Shown here: one piece after another, positions 44,959-45,389 of the stretch
Position numbering within the stretch: the first letter of the stretch is position 1
How the letters are laid out: the number at the start of each line of letters is the position of its first letter
From: Candidatus Izemoplasmatales bacterium
Lineage (GTDB): Bacteria; Bacillota_I; Bacilli_A; Izemoplasmatales; Hujiaoplasmataceae
Assembly (NCBI GenBank): GCA_028697025.1
Contig: JAQVFZ010000002.1
Location: 1-45,389, forward strand
Reading direction: 5' to 3'
DNA: 45,389 nt
The notes under the pieces: generated by a model
Databases searched by the model: none
What the model was told of the DNA's origin: nothing
The model's input: only the letters and a program-made list of their open reading frames with translations
Program-made: the position numbers and the translations under genes

Positions 44959-45350
44959 TAGAGATCCTCTTTGGTAAAACCATGCGGCAATAAATCTTTA
45001 TTCAGCAACTCCTTGATTTCACCTTTGCTGTTGGCAAAATAAACCTTTGCATCAGGTTCCATCAATTCGCTCATCACTTGACGGCATGCTCCACATGGCG
45101 AAACAAAATAATCCTTGTCAGTCAAAACCAAGATGGATTTTATGTCTTCTTTCTTTACGCCTTGGGAATATGCGGCAAAAAGCGCTGATCTTTCAGCACA
45201 ATTTGATAAGCCATAAGATGCGTTTTCAACATTAATTCCCTTGATTGTTTCGCCGTTATTTAGTTCCAAAACCGCTGAAACTCGGAAATGCGAATAAGGT
45301 ACATAGGCGTTTTTGATATTTTCTTTTGCTAACTCATAAAGTTTTTTCAT
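44958..45350 (-). CDS. cdd: Cytidine deaminase
   Basis: Zinc enzyme converting cytidine and deoxycytidine to uridine forms in pyrimidine salvage. C51 and E53 lie in NCAERSA, and C86 and C89 in PCGACRQ, the tetrameric short-type pattern (130 residues). RBS AGGAG precedes the ATG. The cdd-era pair is common in Bacillota. The ATG appears to overlap the stop of the next gene upstream, which runs off the window. Confidence 0.97.
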   Translation of the reverse strand: MKKLYELAKENIKNAYVPYSHFRVSAVLELNNGETIKGINVENASYGLSNCAERSALFAAYSQGVKKEDIKSILVLTDKDYFVSPCGACRQVMSELMEPDAKVYFANSKGEIKELLNKDLLPHGFTKEDL

Positions 45351-45389
45351 TTTGTTCTCCTAAATTTGGCTTTTTCTAATATATTTTCC
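45347..45389 (-). CDS. C-terminal end of an upstream gene (cut by window edge)
   Basis: An open frame on the minus strand reads 13 codons (ENILEKAKFRRTK) to a TGA that overlaps the cdd ATG (ATGA). The overlap style matches other pairs here. Gene order in Bacillota suggests ybeY or dgkA upstream of cdd-era, and the C-terminus looks compatible with YbeY, but this is too short to identify. Confidence 0.35.
   Translation of the reverse strand, partial: ENILEKAKFRRTK

Noticed and set aside
1-45389. CRISPR arrays, tRNA or rRNA genes, insertion sequences, prophage or plasmid origins
   Set aside because: No regularly spaced repeats, no cloverleaf-like or rRNA segments, and no transposase, integrase or rep-like proteins were found on either strand.

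Overview
The window is an AT-rich chromosomal segment from a low-GC Gram-positive-type bacterium. The gene content suggests a member of the Bacillota or of the standard-code Mycoplasmatota (an Acholeplasma, Izemoplasma or Haloplasma-like lineage); this assignment is inference from gene families, not from a database search. TGA is used as a stop in many genes (ribF, trmK, recO, the DUF697 gene and others) and Trp is always TGG, so this is code 11 and not the Mycoplasma code. GTG and TTG starts are common. No peptidoglycan genes, tRNA, rRNA, insertion sequences, prophage genes or CRISPR arrays were seen. No stretch of more than about 300 bases lacks a gene.

Layout, left to right. Almost everything is on the minus strand; the exceptions are rnhC, plsY and a ferredoxin gene. 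(1) 1-4.3 kb: the start of pnp, then rpsO with its own promoter and leader, then a yczE-like / NUDIX / DUF2779-nuclease operon. (2) 4.4-8.1 kb: lon and tig (protein quality control), separated by a long hairpin terminator. (3) 8.2-14.4 kb: mutS2 - thioredoxin-like - truB - ribF - DUF697, divergent from rnhC across a palindromic promoter pair. (4) 14.5-20.6 kb: a tightly coupled operon of an AI-2E-family transporter, membrane protein, tcdA, msrA, dCMP deaminase, YlbL/SepM-like protease, membrane protein, lspA and rluD. (5) 20.7-22.3 kb: hisS and acpP. (6) 22.4-34.6 kb: parE - parC - GLUG lipoprotein - Fic-like protein - recJ - apt - rel - dtd. (7) 34.7-37.3 kb: a short-transcript region with plsY, yneF, a 2x[4Fe-4S] ferredoxin, a FabT-like MarR regulator and a DegV/FakB fatty-acid-binding protein. 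(8) 37.4-45.4 kb: the macromolecular-synthesis cluster cdd - era - recO, then glyS - dnaG - rpoD - trmK - nif3.

How the genes fit together. Most encode translation, RNA modification, DNA replication and repair, and proteolysis. The best candidate for an under-described unit is the fakB-marR pair: a 15-bp palindrome of the FabT type lies on the -35 of its promoter, and plsY, the acyl-phosphate-consuming enzyme, is close by. Other points of interest are a fused PDDEXK plus DEDD-like nuclease with a possible Fe-S cluster, a Fic-fold protein that has lost the catalytic motif inside the topoisomerase IV / recJ / rel operon, and a HisRS with a four-cysteine tail.
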